IMG/VR virus record: IMGVR_UViG_3300030101_004515
Location: 1 to 57,865 of that record
Strand: one strand, 5' to 3'
DNA: 57,865 nt
From: a virus
Position 1 is the first letter of the stretch. Every line of letters starts with the position of its first letter. The translations under genes were made by a program, and so were the position numbers. Of the stretch, positions 48,395-56,297 are shown piece by piece. The notes below the pieces were generated by a model. It was not told where the DNA came from. It worked only from the letters and a program-made list of their open reading frames with translations, and did no database searches.

Positions 48395-51300
48395 TTATTT
48401 ACAATTACAATTATTTAATTTTTCTTCTAATTCCTTAACTGATTCAATAAGCAATCCGATTACAGCATTATAATCAACAGTCTTATATTCTTCTGAACCG
48501 TTTAGACTTTGTTGCGTACCAACAACTGAAGGTAATACTTTTTCTAATTCTTGTGCAATAACACCTCCAGATGGCTTATCGTTTCTTTTATAATTAAACG
48601 TTACTCCGTTTATTTGTTTTAGCTTATCTAAAGCGTTGTCAATAACTTTAACGTCTGTTTTTAATTTTTCATCAGAAGCTACGGTAGTTGAATAACCGAT
48701 AACATCACCGTCAACATGTAAATCCCCATCAGCTTCTAGTCTCATTTCATTGTTACCGTTTACGTAAAAATCTGTTTGAGTATCAGCTGTAAAATGAATG
48801 TAATCTCCAGTGTCAATTCCAAACTTACCGCCTGCTGCATATGCACTACCTGCAATACTTAATGTTGAACTTGATCCAGCTCCTATTGTAACATCAACCT
48901 CTCCGTCAGTTGCGTGTTCGCCTTCTAAAACAAGACCAGCTGTTAACGCTGTGTTTGTTCCGTCACTTTCTGCAACAAAGAATGAAAGCTTACCTGCTTC
49001 ATCTGAATCGTCTGCCTCTGAAACTTCAGCTACTATTTTTGCAAAACTTGTTTGTGTTTGTGCCGCGTCATCTGCAATAAACTCGATTACTCCAATATCA
49101 TCTCCGTCAGCTCCAGCTGCACCTTTATCTTTTACAAAATGCAGTCTTGCTCCGTTTGCATCGTTTGTGGTGTTTTTAATTTCTATTAACGGGTCTTGTG
49201 AATTTGCTGATGTAAATGTTACAGTATCTTGTGTTATAGTTCCAAGTGATGTTATAGAGCCTAATACAAAATCTAGTGTATTATCACTGTCGTCATATGT
49301 TACACTAATACCTGTTTCAGTATTACTTCCAACCATTGCCCCTACAGTATCAGATATAGTTTCCGCAAGAGTAACGCCGTCTATAGTTATTGCATCGGCC
49401 TCTAATGTTCCGTCAACATCTACGTCTCCAGATATGTCAAGACTTGTTGCTTCAATTTCACCAGAAGCTTTTAAAGTTACGCCGTCTCCTCCTGCAACTC
49501 TAAATATTATTTGATCGTCAGTGCTAAATTTGATTTGATTGTCAGCGTCTCTACCAACAACTAAACTTGTGTTTAACATCGATGTTTGAGAAGTAAGCGC
49601 CGCTGCTAGCATTCCTGTTGAAACAGTTCCTGTATCTCCTGTACCTATTAAAGTACCTGATGCAGTTGGTAAAACTAATGCTGCTGAACTCGCCGCACTA
49701 TGTGGCGCTGCTTTTAATGTTTGATAATGCGCATTACTAACTTCACAATAAAATCTTATTTCTGCAACATTACCAGTACCTGTTCTAATTTGTACAGAAC
49801 CATCATTTATCGTAACCCCTCCTGATGAACCATTACCTCCTATAATCGCATTTCCAGTTGTTGTTACCGTATCTATATAAGCATCTTTCCATCTTGCGCC
49901 TGTTGTTCCTAAATCAACATCGCTATCGGATTGAGGCCCAAATATGTTATCAGCTAAATATACCTGTTCTACATTTGCTGCGTAAAAATGTATTTCATCA
50001 GCTGTTTCAAAATCTATTTTAGTTTGATCGTCCTCACCGATTTTTATATCAGTTGCTAATAAAGATGTGATGCCTGTTTGCGCAGCATCTATATTTATTA
50101 CTGAGTTAGATGCAGTTAATCCTGTTCCTGCAAATAAAGTCGCAACATCCGCAATAGCTTCTTTAGCGTGAGTTCCTGTTGCCCCACCATCTAGGAATAA
50201 TATATAATCTCCGTTTGCGATTGCAGCCTCTGAAGCCTCCGTTAAATCTACATTGAATGTTACATTACCCGTTGAACCACTAACATCCATTAAAGTACCA
50301 GCTACTGCTGATTGAACCATGTTACTAACATTAACAGATCTCATATGATAAACTTCTACTTTAGCTCCGTTAGGAACATTAGTATCAAAAGTTAGTGTAG
50401 TTCCTGATACAGCATACGTGTTATGATGCTGATAAACACCATCCATATAAACCATTAATTCATTTTCAGATGCTGCTGATGAACTTAAAGTATAAGCTGC
50501 TGTGCTTCCGTTACCCGTATATTCGTTTATTTCTACAGTGTTTGCACCAGCGGCTATCGTTATTGTATCAGTAGAAGCGTTTGTTGTTATTACAGTTCCT
50601 GTACCTGCTGCAAAGGTTAATGTGTCCGCCGTGCCATCTGCAACTATATTATCTTCCCCAGATACTGCTATTGTTTTAAATGCATCACCCGCTGCAGAAA
50701 CATCGAGTGTAATTGAATTATCTGCATTTGTAATTGTTACGTTGGTACCTGCTGTTAAAGTTGCCGCTGCTGGCCCACTTGTACCACCTATTAATAGCTG
50801 ACCGTTAGTGGTCATTGTTTCAGCTGCTAATGTATCAGTTCCGCTGTCTTGCGTTATAATAACTGCTTTGTCTGCAAAAGAAGTTGCATTTGTACCTCCT
50901 GATGATACTGCTAGTGTAGATGATAATCCGCTTGCATTACCTGTAACTGTTCCTTCTAAGTTTGCAACTAAAGTTCCAACCGCATAACCAGTTCCTCCTG
51001 TATTTACAGTTGTTGTTGGTGCTGTTTGTAAATCTTTAAATAATTTCCATTTACCGCTATCGCTTGCGTCTCTAAAAAACCCTGAATATAAATCTTGTGA
51101 ACCAGAAGTATCATATAAACCGTATATCCCTAAATCAACACTGTCTGAAGAGTTATTACCGCTACCTAAAATTATAAGTGGGTCTTCAACACTAAGGGTA
51201 GCTGTGTTTACCGTTGTAGTGTCACCCTGTACTGTTAAATCACCTGTTACCGTTAAATTATCACCTATAGTTACTTCTGATGTACCATGCCCTATAGTAA

Positions 51301-52591
51301 TTGCTGTTCCGCTCAATCCTGTACCAAGTGATATTGATTCACTTGAATTACCAGTATCAAATATCATATAAGCGTCACTGCCTTGCTTTATAGTCAATGC
51401 GTTTGCTCTATTATCAGTTAAAGCTATGTTTATGTCATTAGTTGCCGCTGATATACTATCCAGTCCTATATCTGCTACATTTGAAAAGTTATTACCAGAA
51501 ACGCTTAAGGTTCCACCTATGCTCACATTACCTGTTGTGGTAATGGAATCTATATAAGCGTCCTTAAAGTACAAACTAGACGTCCCTAAATCAACGTCGG
51601 AGTCTGTTGTTGGCTTAAGTACCCCGTCATCCAATTGAACTTGCGAAGTTCCGTCAATATCAAATATTATGCTATTGTCAGTACCGAAGTCTATATTGGC
51701 GTGAGAAGCGCCGTGTCCTACAGCTAAAGATGAATTGTAAACACTTGTTATAGCTGTTTGAGCGGGTGTAATTGCAATATCATTTGTATTTACTGTAATA
51801 CCTGTACCTGCCCCTGCTGATAAAACTGAACTTGAAGCTGTTAAACCGTTGCCTGCTAATAAAGCTACTAAATCAGATAATGATTCTTTTTTGGTAACTG
51901 AAGAGTCTGTTGCATCTAAGAATAAAATTAAATCTCCATTTGCTATAGCTGTTTCTGTAACAGAAAAAGTTGGAGCATCCAGTGAGGGCGACGTTAATGT
52001 TTTATTTGTAAGTGTATCTGTAGTAGCTAAACCAACAAGTGTATCTGTTGCGGCCGGCAGGGTTAATGTAACGTCTGCTGTTGATGCTGGTCCAATTAAT
52101 GTTACTTTATTAGTTCCATTATCGCTGTCTTCGAAAAATTCTAAAAATCCTGCGCTTGTTGAACCATTTTTTAATTGTGCCCCTGCGTTTATAATAGGTG
52201 TTGTAAGTGTTGGTGTTGTAAGCGTTTTGTTTGTCAAGGTATCAGTTGTTGCTCGACCAACAAGTGTATCTGTAGATGTAGGTAAAGTTATGGTACCTGA
52301 GTTTGATATTGTTGAAATTACAGGACTCGTAAGAGTTTTGTTTGTTAAAGTTTGTGTGCCTGTTAAAGTAACAACCGTATTATCTATAGTAAGAGTCGCT
52401 TCACCTGATGTTGCTCCACCACTTAATCCAGTTCCGGCTATTACCGCAGTAATATCAGCTCCTTCAAGTAAAGCGGCTTTTATACTAGACATAGTAAACC
52501 TTTTAGTTGCACCGCTTGCTGAGTCTATTCCTAGTACGCTATCGTTATCTGTTATACTGCTGTCTAATGAATACGAATCTATTTTTGCCAT
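48395..52591 (-). CDS. large tail fibre with C-terminal self-cleaving chaperone domain, 1398 aa
   Basis: Long fibre shaft built of repeats such as 'TDTLTNKTLTSP' and two longer duplicated units ('SDVDLGTSSLYFKDAYIDS', 'SDVDLGTTGARWKDAYIDT'). It includes a 'TGNGSTAAYTL' beta module near 50330-50520. The last 93 residues begin with 'SDEKLKTDVKVI' (S1306, K1311), the Ser-Lys dyad of the peptidase S74 intramolecular chaperone, which trimerises the fibre and then cuts itself off before Ser1306. The end has a coiled-coil and 'NNCNCK'. A segment is paralogous to the 432-aa fibre. Likely the main host-binding fibre. Confidence 0.8.
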   Translation of the reverse strand: MAKIDSYSLDSSITDNDSVLGIDSASGATKRFTMSSIKAALLEGADITAVIAGTGLSGGATSGEATLTIDNTVVTLTGTQTLTNKTLTSPVISTISNSGTITLPTSTDTLVGRATTDTLTNKTLTTPTLTTPIINAGAQLKNGSTSAGFLEFFEDSDNGTNKVTLIGPASTADVTLTLPAATDTLVGLATTDTLTNKTLTSPSLDAPTFSVTETAIANGDLILFLDATDSSVTKKESLSDLVALLAGNGLTASSSVLSAGAGTGITVNTNDIAITPAQTAITSVYNSSLAVGHGASHANIDFGTDNSIIFDIDGTSQVQLDDGVLKPTTDSDVDLGTSSLYFKDAYIDSITTTGNVSIGGTLSVSGNNFSNVADIGLDSISAATNDINIALTDNRANALTIKQGSDAYMIFDTGNSSESISLGTGLSGTAITIGHGTSEVTIGDNLTVTGDLTVQGDTTTVNTATLSVEDPLIILGSGNNSSDSVDLGIYGLYDTSGSQDLYSGFFRDASDSGKWKLFKDLQTAPTTTVNTGGTGYAVGTLVANLEGTVTGNASGLSSTLAVSSGGTNATSFADKAVIITQDSGTDTLAAETMTTNGQLLIGGTSGPAAATLTAGTNVTITNADNSITLDVSAAGDAFKTIAVSGEDNIVADGTADTLTFAAGTGTVITTNASTDTITIAAGANTVEINEYTGNGSTAAYTLSSSAASENELMVYMDGVYQHHNTYAVSGTTLTFDTNVPNGAKVEVYHMRSVNVSNMVQSAVAGTLMDVSGSTGNVTFNVDLTEASEAAIANGDYILFLDGGATGTHAKEAIADVATLFAGTGLTASNSVINIDAAQTGITSLLATDIKIGEDDQTKIDFETADEIHFYAANVEQVYLADNIFGPQSDSDVDLGTTGARWKDAYIDTVTTTGNAIIGGNGSSGGVTINDGSVQIRTGTGNVAEIRFYCEVSNAHYQTLKAAPHSAASSAALVLPTASGTLIGTGDTGTVSTGMLAAALTSQTSMLNTSLVVGRDADNQIKFSTDDQIIFRVAGGDGVTLKASGEIEATSLDISGDVDVDGTLEADAITIDGVTLAETISDTVGAMVGSNTETGISVTYDDSDNTLDFVLGSITSLGTITQDTVTFTSANSQDPLIEIKNTTNDANGARLHFVKDKGAAGADGDDIGVIEFIADDAAQTQTSFAKIVAEVSEADDSDEAGKLSFFVAESDGTNTALTAGLVLEGEHATDGEVDVTIGAGSSSTLSIAGSAYAAGGKFGIDTGDYIHFTADTQTDFYVNGNNEMRLEADGDLHVDGDVIGYSTTVASDEKLKTDVKVIDNALDKLKQINGVTFNYKRNDKPSGGVIAQELEKVLPSVVGTQQSLNGSEEYKTVDYNAVIGLLIESVKELEEKLNNCNCK
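49255..49584 (-). repeat. fibre-segment paralogue, copy 2
   Basis: About 110 residues in the 1398-aa fibre that parallel residues 119-228 of the 432-aa fibre at 46115-46444. Protein is highly similar and DNA is visibly diverged at third positions, so the duplication is not recent. Confidence 0.75.
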
Positions 52592-52594
52592 TTT

Positions 52595-53053
52595 TTATTT
52601 GTTTTGTATTGTTTTAAACTTCTCTGCACCACGTGAACCGAAATATGCTACATATACCGTTATGAGAAGTGATTTTAAAAGATCAACCCAGCCACTATCG
52701 ACTTCAAAGTCTAATCCAGTTGAGTCTATAAATATTAATAAAACCATTGCAACAGTTAAAAAAACTAATGTCAATGGTCGTGTATTTTTTGAAAGCCATG
52801 AATCTGACTTCATATCCGCTTGCCATCTCTTCGATACCTCTTGCATTTCTACGGTGTCCTGATTTAGCAACGCTAATGCTTTTTCTTTGTCTTCTGCCGG
52901 TAACTCAGGATCTTTTTTAATTAGGTTTTTAACTAAACCAAAAACTCCTTTGTCCGGTAGTACTTCGCCTAAGCTTCCTATTATGTTAGATCCGGCGCCG
53001 GCTAAAAATTTACCGACGGCGGTATCTTTAAGTTTCTTCCTGTCTTTAGACAT
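52595..53053 (-). CDS. holin (GTA_holin_3TM-like), 152 aa
   Basis: Cytosolic N-terminal half, then 'WLSKNTRPLTLVFLTVAMVLLIFI' membrane segment at about residue 90-115 and a second at about 125-145 ('LLKSLLITVYVAYFG'), with a charged C terminus. The 'SKNTRPLT' lead-in is typical of the GTA_holin_3TM family. Holins form pores for endolysin release; the M15 endolysin lies far downstream in the same transcription direction. Confidence 0.65.
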   Translation of the reverse strand: MSKDRKKLKDTAVGKFLAGAGSNIIGSLGEVLPDKGVFGLVKNLIKKDPELPAEDKEKALALLNQDTVEMQEVSKRWQADMKSDSWLSKNTRPLTLVFLTVAMVLLIFIDSTGLDFEVDSGWVDLLKSLLITVYVAYFGSRGAEKFKTIQNK

Positions 53054-53247
53054 TACTTTTTGCTTTTAACTATGTTCTTAACTTGTTTGACTTTAGTTTT
53101 AACATTCTTTACTTTGTCTTCAAGAACATCTGGTATATAATTGTCGTTGTCGTCTTTAGTAATTCCTTTTTTATTTAACCAAATCGATAGCGCTATTAAA
53201 GCGCCTCCAACAATTATTGCTGCTAGTACTATTAATATAAAATTCAT
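53053..53247 (-). CDS. small membrane protein with basic tail, 64 aa
   Basis: One strong N-terminal membrane helix (residues 3-23), then a 'DDNDNYIPDVLEDKV' acidic segment and a Lys-rich coiled C terminus. Overlaps the holin gene by one base. It may help the holin or act as inner-membrane spanin-like protein; no signal for lipid attachment. Confidence 0.5.
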   Translation of the reverse strand: MNFILIVLAAIIVGGALIALSIWLNKKGITKDDNDNYIPDVLEDKVKNVKTKVKQVKNIVKSKK

Positions 53248-53251
53248 AAAT

Positions 53252-53407
53252 TTACTTTTTATAAGGGAATATTTTATTTAAGGCATCGCGTCTTCCCTCA
53301 CATCCGCATGGCACATTTAATCCTTTTGAGATTATATCTGTCATTGTTTTAATGCCCGTTGCTTTCGTGACTTTTTCTATTGAGTCACCTAATCCTCTTG
53401 ATTTCAT
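53252..53407 (-). CDS. small CxC protein, 51 aa
   Basis: 51 residues with 'LGDSIEKVTKATGI' and a short 'VPCGCEGRRDALNKIFP' containing CxC. A familiar small phage protein of unknown role, perhaps a zinc or nucleic-acid binder. It overlaps the DUF5872-type gene by 4 bases. Confidence 0.6.
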   Translation of the reverse strand: MKSRGLGDSIEKVTKATGIKTMTDIISKGLNVPCGCEGRRDALNKIFPYKK

Positions 53408-53679
53408 TTTTTTCTACGTATTGATTTAACTCTTCTTGGCTTGCCTGCTGGTTGCCCTAGTCTTTTCTTTTCAGCTATCTTCTTTCTTTTTTCAGCCGCT
53501 GACATTTCCGAAGCCGTTTTTACAGTCTTGCTTGAAATTCTTTTGCTTGGCCTACAGTATGGCACTCCTCTCTTTTCGCCTTTACGTCTACCGCAAGGCT
53601 TGCCGGTACGCACGTCTATCCATTTTTCTTTAAACCAACGCTTAAGAGCAGCTCCTTCTTTTGTTTTACGTACAGCCAT
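53404..53679 (-). CDS. basic protein, DUF5872-type, 91 aa
   Basis: Highly basic, with 'ALKRWFKEKWIDVRTGKPC', 'RPSKRISSKTVKTASEMS' and C-terminal 'RRVKSIRRKK', matching the DUF5872 pattern. Function unknown, but charge and length suggest DNA or RNA binding. Belongs to a row of tiny basic genes. Confidence 0.7.
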   Translation of the reverse strand: MAVRKTKEGAALKRWFKEKWIDVRTGKPCGRRKGEKRGVPYCRPSKRISSKTVKTASEMSAAEKRKKIAEKKRLGQPAGKPRRVKSIRRKK

Positions 53680-53804
53680 TATTTTTTAGGTTTTGTGTGA
53701 CCACAGCCTTTTTTCTTTAAGGCTAAATGTTGTTTATATGTGTTTGCTTTATAGCCTTTGCCATTTTTGCAATACATCATATGAGGTTCAAAATTATTTT
53801 TCAT
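53679..53804 (-). CDS. small basic protein, 41 aa
   Basis: Gly/Lys/His-rich with three Cys/His-type residues ('YCKNGKGYK', 'KKGCGHTKPKK'). Starts in an overlap with the stop of the gene upstream (53801-53917). Possible zinc or nucleic-acid binder; not recognised. Confidence 0.5.
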   Translation of the reverse strand: MKNNFEPHMMYCKNGKGYKANTYKQHLALKKKGCGHTKPKK

Positions 53805-53917
53805 TTTTTCTTTTTCATAGATTTGATTAGCCTGTCTATTTTATTAGCTTGCATTTTATGCATGTTAGAAGCTTTTTTTAGTTGAGAAGATATTTCTCTT
53901 AATTTTTTTGCGTCCAT
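53801..53917 (-). CDS. small basic helical protein, 38 aa
   Basis: Lys-rich helical peptide 'LREISSQLKKASNMHKM' ending in KKKK. Start coincides with the stop of the upstream gene. Function unknown. Confidence 0.45.
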   Translation of the reverse strand: MDAKKLREISSQLKKASNMHKMQANKIDRLIKSMKKKK

Positions 53918-54153
53918 TACTTTTTATCTAAAATTTTATTTACTCTGTTTCTAGTGCAAACCATTTTTTTTGCGTACGAAGGGTTCTTTTTTCTGTTGAA
54001 TACGTACTGCTGGTTTAACGAGCCTATAATAGCTCTCTTGTTTCCTTTACGGCTACTTATCATATATCTAGCAAGCTTTTCGCATGATAGCTCCTTAAAC
54101 TTTCCTTTAGCGTCAGGGTACTTGCTTTCTTTAAATTCAGGTCTTTTTGCCAT
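53917..54153 (-). CDS. small basic protein, 78 aa
   Basis: Basic helical protein with 'SRKGNKRAIIGSLNQQYVF' and 'KKMVCTRNRVNKILDKK'. One of the basic gene row between fibre and groES; function unknown. Overlaps neighbours by 1 and 17 bases. Confidence 0.55.
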   Translation of the reverse strand: MAKRPEFKESKYPDAKGKFKELSCEKLARYMISSRKGNKRAIIGSLNQQYVFNRKKNPSYAKKMVCTRNRVNKILDKK

Positions 54154-54421
54154 GTTTTCTTCTTATAGCGTTTTTACATGATTTTGCGTAGGCTGCTTGC
54201 TGTGGTTTCTTTCCAAACCTAGATCGCTGCTCCATAACGGTTAGAATCTGTATTTTACGCGCAAAGGGCTTCCCGCTCTTTTTTACTTTAGCACACGTGG
54301 CTCTTGCGTCAGCCATAGTTGCGTATTTGATTCTAACAGTGTCTTTGGGGTTCTCATCCGTATACAATCTACGGCTAGAGCCTTTAGGCTTTTTGCCCGT
54401 ACCCGTTTTCGGATCAGCCAT
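54137..54421 (-). CDS. small basic protein, DUF5824-like, 94 aa
   Basis: 'KKPKGSSRRLYTDENPKDTV' followed by a mixed segment 'YATMADARATCAKVKKSG' and 'SCKNAIRRKHGKKT'. The first stretch matches phage proteins labelled DUF5824. Probably a nucleic-acid or ribosome binder by charge only. Confidence 0.6.
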   Translation of the reverse strand: MADPKTGTGKKPKGSSRRLYTDENPKDTVRIKYATMADARATCAKVKKSGKPFARKIQILTVMEQRSRFGKKPQQAAYAKSCKNAIRRKHGKKT

Positions 54422-54558
54422 TATTTCTTTTTCTTAGATGATTTTCCGTAATTAGCGGCTCCAACTTTTCTACACTTAGCTATAGCCCCACTCGCGTATG
54501 CGCTTGGAAATACCTTATATCTAGCTTTTACCTTATAATAACAAGCGTCTTTCGGCAT
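54421..54558 (-). CDS. small basic protein, 45 aa
   Basis: 'DACYYKVKARYKVFPSAYASG' and 'AKCRKVGAANYGK' form a recurrent small phage motif (Cys near each end, possibly a zinc knuckle). ATG at 54558, stop at 54421-54423 overlapping the upstream ATG of the next gene by one base. Function unknown. Confidence 0.6.
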   Translation of the reverse strand: MPKDACYYKVKARYKVFPSAYASGAIAKCRKVGAANYGKSSKKKK

Positions 54559-54563
54559 AATAT

Positions 54564-54884
54564 TTATTGATCTTTTAATTTATTTAGCAAAGCCTGTACC
54601 TCTTCAAGCTTAGCCGTAATTTTCATTTGAAGGCCAGCTTCGAATTTTCCAGCCGGCTTTCCGTCTTTATATATCACAATCGTGGGAACGGATTTTATGG
54701 AAGTTTGCACCGCCTCAGACTGGTCTTCAACATAAGCATACTGTACTTTTACATTTCTTAATCTATCTAATCCTTTGTAGGCATTAGTAGAGTTCCATTT
54801 GTAATTAAAATGTACAACAGTCAAGTCTTGGCTAAACGCGCTGAATGATAACAATAGAGATAAAATTAAAATTATATTTTTCAT
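54564..54884 (-). CDS. exported thioredoxin-fold protein lacking CxxC, 106 aa
   Basis: N-terminal signal peptide (hydrophobic residues 3-16, 'SAFSQ' cleavage site). The mature part has the thioredoxin pattern: strand 'VVHFNYKW', then 'KVQYAYVED' and 'SIKSVPTIVIYKDGKPAGKF' with the cis-Pro. Where thioredoxins have CxxC, the residues are Asn-Ser-Thr-Asn, so the redox site is lost. It may be a periplasmic inhibitor or binding partner. It lies among late tiny genes with five bases to the membrane/coil gene. Confidence 0.65.
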   Translation of the reverse strand: MKNIILILSLLLSFSAFSQDLTVVHFNYKWNSTNAYKGLDRLRNVKVQYAYVEDQSEAVQTSIKSVPTIVIYKDGKPAGKFEAGLQMKITAKLEEVQALLNKLKDQ

Positions 54885-54888
54885 GATT

Positions 54889-55179
54889 TTAGTCTTTAAT
54901 TATTTCGAAAAGTTTTTCGTCTATCTTTTTTACTGTTTCGTCTATTTCCTCAACCTTTTCTTGTGTATTTATAATTGTTTCTCGAATTAACTGATCTTTT
55001 AGATCGTATTCGGTTCTTGAAACAGGCGGTTCTGGTAATTCTTTAGCTAACTGGATTTCTCCTTGCAGACTGTACCACATACCTGTTACAGTTACAATCA
55101 CCATACCGATTGTTATTAAATTCTCTACGCTAATATTGAATTTTTTCTTTTTGATTTCTTCTATATCTAGATCGGCCAT
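54889..55179 (-). CDS. membrane-anchored coiled-coil protein, 96 aa
   Basis: One membrane segment 'LITIGMVIVTVTGMWYSLQ' at about residues 17-36 and then an amphipathic charged coil 'IINTQEKVEEIDETVKKID'. Such TM plus coiled-coil proteins in lysis areas often act as inner-membrane spanins; its large distance from the outer-membrane lipoprotein (12772-12987) weakens a pair. Function uncertain. Confidence 0.5.
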   Translation of the reverse strand: MADLDIEEIKKKKFNISVENLITIGMVIVTVTGMWYSLQGEIQLAKELPEPPVSRTEYDLKDQLIRETIINTQEKVEEIDETVKKIDEKLFEIIKD

Positions 55180-55183
55180 TTTT

Positions 55184-55327
55184 TTATTTATTTTTTTGTT
55201 GTCTTAGCATTTTAAAATCAGCTCCAGTTATTTGGTTAAAAGGAGGTGCCATTGCAGCTATTCTCTTCTGCTTCGGCGAAAGGACTTGAGATCCGTCTAA
55301 GTCCATGTTTTCTTTTTTTTCTTTCAT
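55184..55327 (-). CDS. small basic phage protein, 47 aa
   Basis: 'SPKQKRIAAMAPPFNQITG' and 'DFKMLRQQ' form a short motif I recognise from tiny marine-phage proteins. ATG at 55327 is preferred to 55402, which would overlap the upstream gene by 64 bases. Function unknown. Confidence 0.5.
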   Translation of the reverse strand: MKEKKENMDLDGSQVLSPKQKRIAAMAPPFNQITGADFKMLRQQKNK

Positions 55328-55337
55328 TTTAAATTTG

Positions 55338-55625
55338 TTAACAGTTCCACTTTCTTCTTGCAGCTTTGCCTCTTTCTGAAGTCCAGCTTCGAGATCTAGC
55401 ACAAAATGCTTTTCTACGCTTATAAGCTTTACTTCCCTTCTTAAGTTTAGAAGGAGGAGTAGTTACTGCGGTTTTGAGTTTACTTCCTGGGTTATCGCGT
55501 CTGTACTTAGCGACACCCTTAGCGGTCATACCACCTCCGGCTTTTTTACCTCTGCCTTTGCCTTTTTTGACTTTAGCGTAATATCCGAGTGATTTCTTTC
55601 TAGAGGGCGCGTTTTTTCTAGCCAT
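55338..55625 (-). CDS. small basic protein, DUF6321-type, 95 aa
   Basis: Strongly basic, with 'KNAPSRKKSLGYYAKVKKG', 'AGGGMTAKGVAKYRRDNPG' and 'RRKAFCARSRSW', a familiar phage-conserved domain (DUF6321-type). Perhaps DNA-binding or ribosome-associated. ATG at 55625 chosen over 55646 because the former is preceded by the stop of the tiny gene at 55625-55699. Confidence 0.7.
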   Translation of the reverse strand: MARKNAPSRKKSLGYYAKVKKGKGRGKKAGGGMTAKGVAKYRRDNPGSKLKTAVTTPPSKLKKGSKAYKRRKAFCARSRSWTSERGKAARRKWNC

Positions 55626-55699
55626 TATTTTCTTTTGCCCATGCAAATGCTCATGGCTCTTTTGTTGCCCTTATCAGATTTTCCTATATTCAAGTGCAT
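55625..55699 (-). CDS. tiny hypothetical protein, 24 aa
   Basis: 24 residues, basic with Cys and Met ('SICMGKRK'). ATG at 55699 and stop at 55625-55627 overlap the next start by one base, as in the rest of this row. Very short, so modest confidence. Confidence 0.35.
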   Translation of the reverse strand: MHLNIGKSDKGNKRAMSICMGKRK

Positions 55700-55703
55700 A
55701 ACC

Positions 55704-55790
55704 TTATTTTTTCTTTTTCTTTTTCATGGTTTTTTTAGTAAGTTTTTTCATTTTCTTACCTTTAGTACCATAACCGTATTTTCCTGGCAT
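55704..55790 (-). CDS. tiny basic protein, 28 aa
   Basis: 28 residues, 'MPGKYGYGTKGKK' then Lys-rich. Such 'MPGKYGYG' mini-proteins recur in marine phages. Function unknown; possibly binds nucleic acid through lysines. Confidence 0.5.
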   Translation of the reverse strand: MPGKYGYGTKGKKMKKLTKKTMKKKKKK

Positions 55791-55801
55791 AATTTTAAAA
55801 T

Positions 55802-56242
55802 TTATCTGTTATTATCCTTTATCATATCGTCTATGGACTTGTTGTATACTTTGTCCCGATACGATTTGTTTTTGTAGAATATACTTTTGCTTCCCGTCGG
55901 CAGATCTTCTTCGCCTAATAGTACTTTATATATTCTGGTAATTAGCTGTTTACATTTAAATGAAGTAGTGTATATGGCATATTTTTGCTGAGAACCAGCG
56001 CGTTGTCTCCATACATCTATCCATCCCTCTCTTCTTAATCGCTCCCACCTGTCTTTATCCCAAGACATTGTATATACGCCATTAATAAAATCATTACGCG
56101 TAAATCGTGTTTTGCAATCTAAATATATCAATAATTCTAAATCGGCGTCGCTCAAACTGTATGTCTTGCACGCCCATTTTCTAACTAACCTATAGTATTT
56201 TAATATATTTAATTCTCTTAAATCGTTAGGTGTTAGCCTCAT
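55802..56242 (-). CDS. putative winged-helix DNA-binding protein, 146 aa
   Basis: Helical N-terminal part 'DLRELNILKYYRLVRKWAC', then 'LSDADLELLIYLDCKTRFT', 'YTMSWDKDRWERLRREGWIDV' and a basic wing 'RQRAGSQQKYAIYTTS'. This looks like a MarR/PadR-like winged-helix domain common in marine phages. It may regulate late genes or direct DNA handling. It starts just after the terminator at 56244-56289. Confidence 0.55.
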   Translation of the reverse strand: MRLTPNDLRELNILKYYRLVRKWACKTYSLSDADLELLIYLDCKTRFTRNDFINGVYTMSWDKDRWERLRREGWIDVWRQRAGSQQKYAIYTTSFKCKQLITRIYKVLLGEEDLPTGSKSIFYKNKSYRDKVYNKSIDDMIKDNNR

Positions 56243-56243
56243 A

Positions 56244-56289
56244 TAAAAAAAGACCTACAGGCCCAGCTCGTGAGCCCGTCTGTGGTCTT
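56244..56289 (-). terminator. strong intrinsic terminator after the 116-aa gene
   Basis: On the - strand, AAGACC/GGTCTT plus ACAG/CTGT with one bulged base form a ten-pair stem with a short inner helix, followed by seven to eight Ts. It lies between the 116-aa gene and the winged-helix gene and would end the upstream transcript, or thin it. Confidence 0.75.
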
Positions 56290-56297
56290 ATTGATTA

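Noticed and set aside
48810-49514. 234-aa + strand open frame
   Set aside because: Also antisense to fibre repeats; composition Ser/Pro/Val without motif.
51849-52862. 337-aa + strand open frame inside the fibre/holin region
   Set aside because: It is antisense to repeats of the 1398-aa fibre; low-complexity Ser/Val composition with no start context. The repeated fibre code keeps the other strand open by chance.
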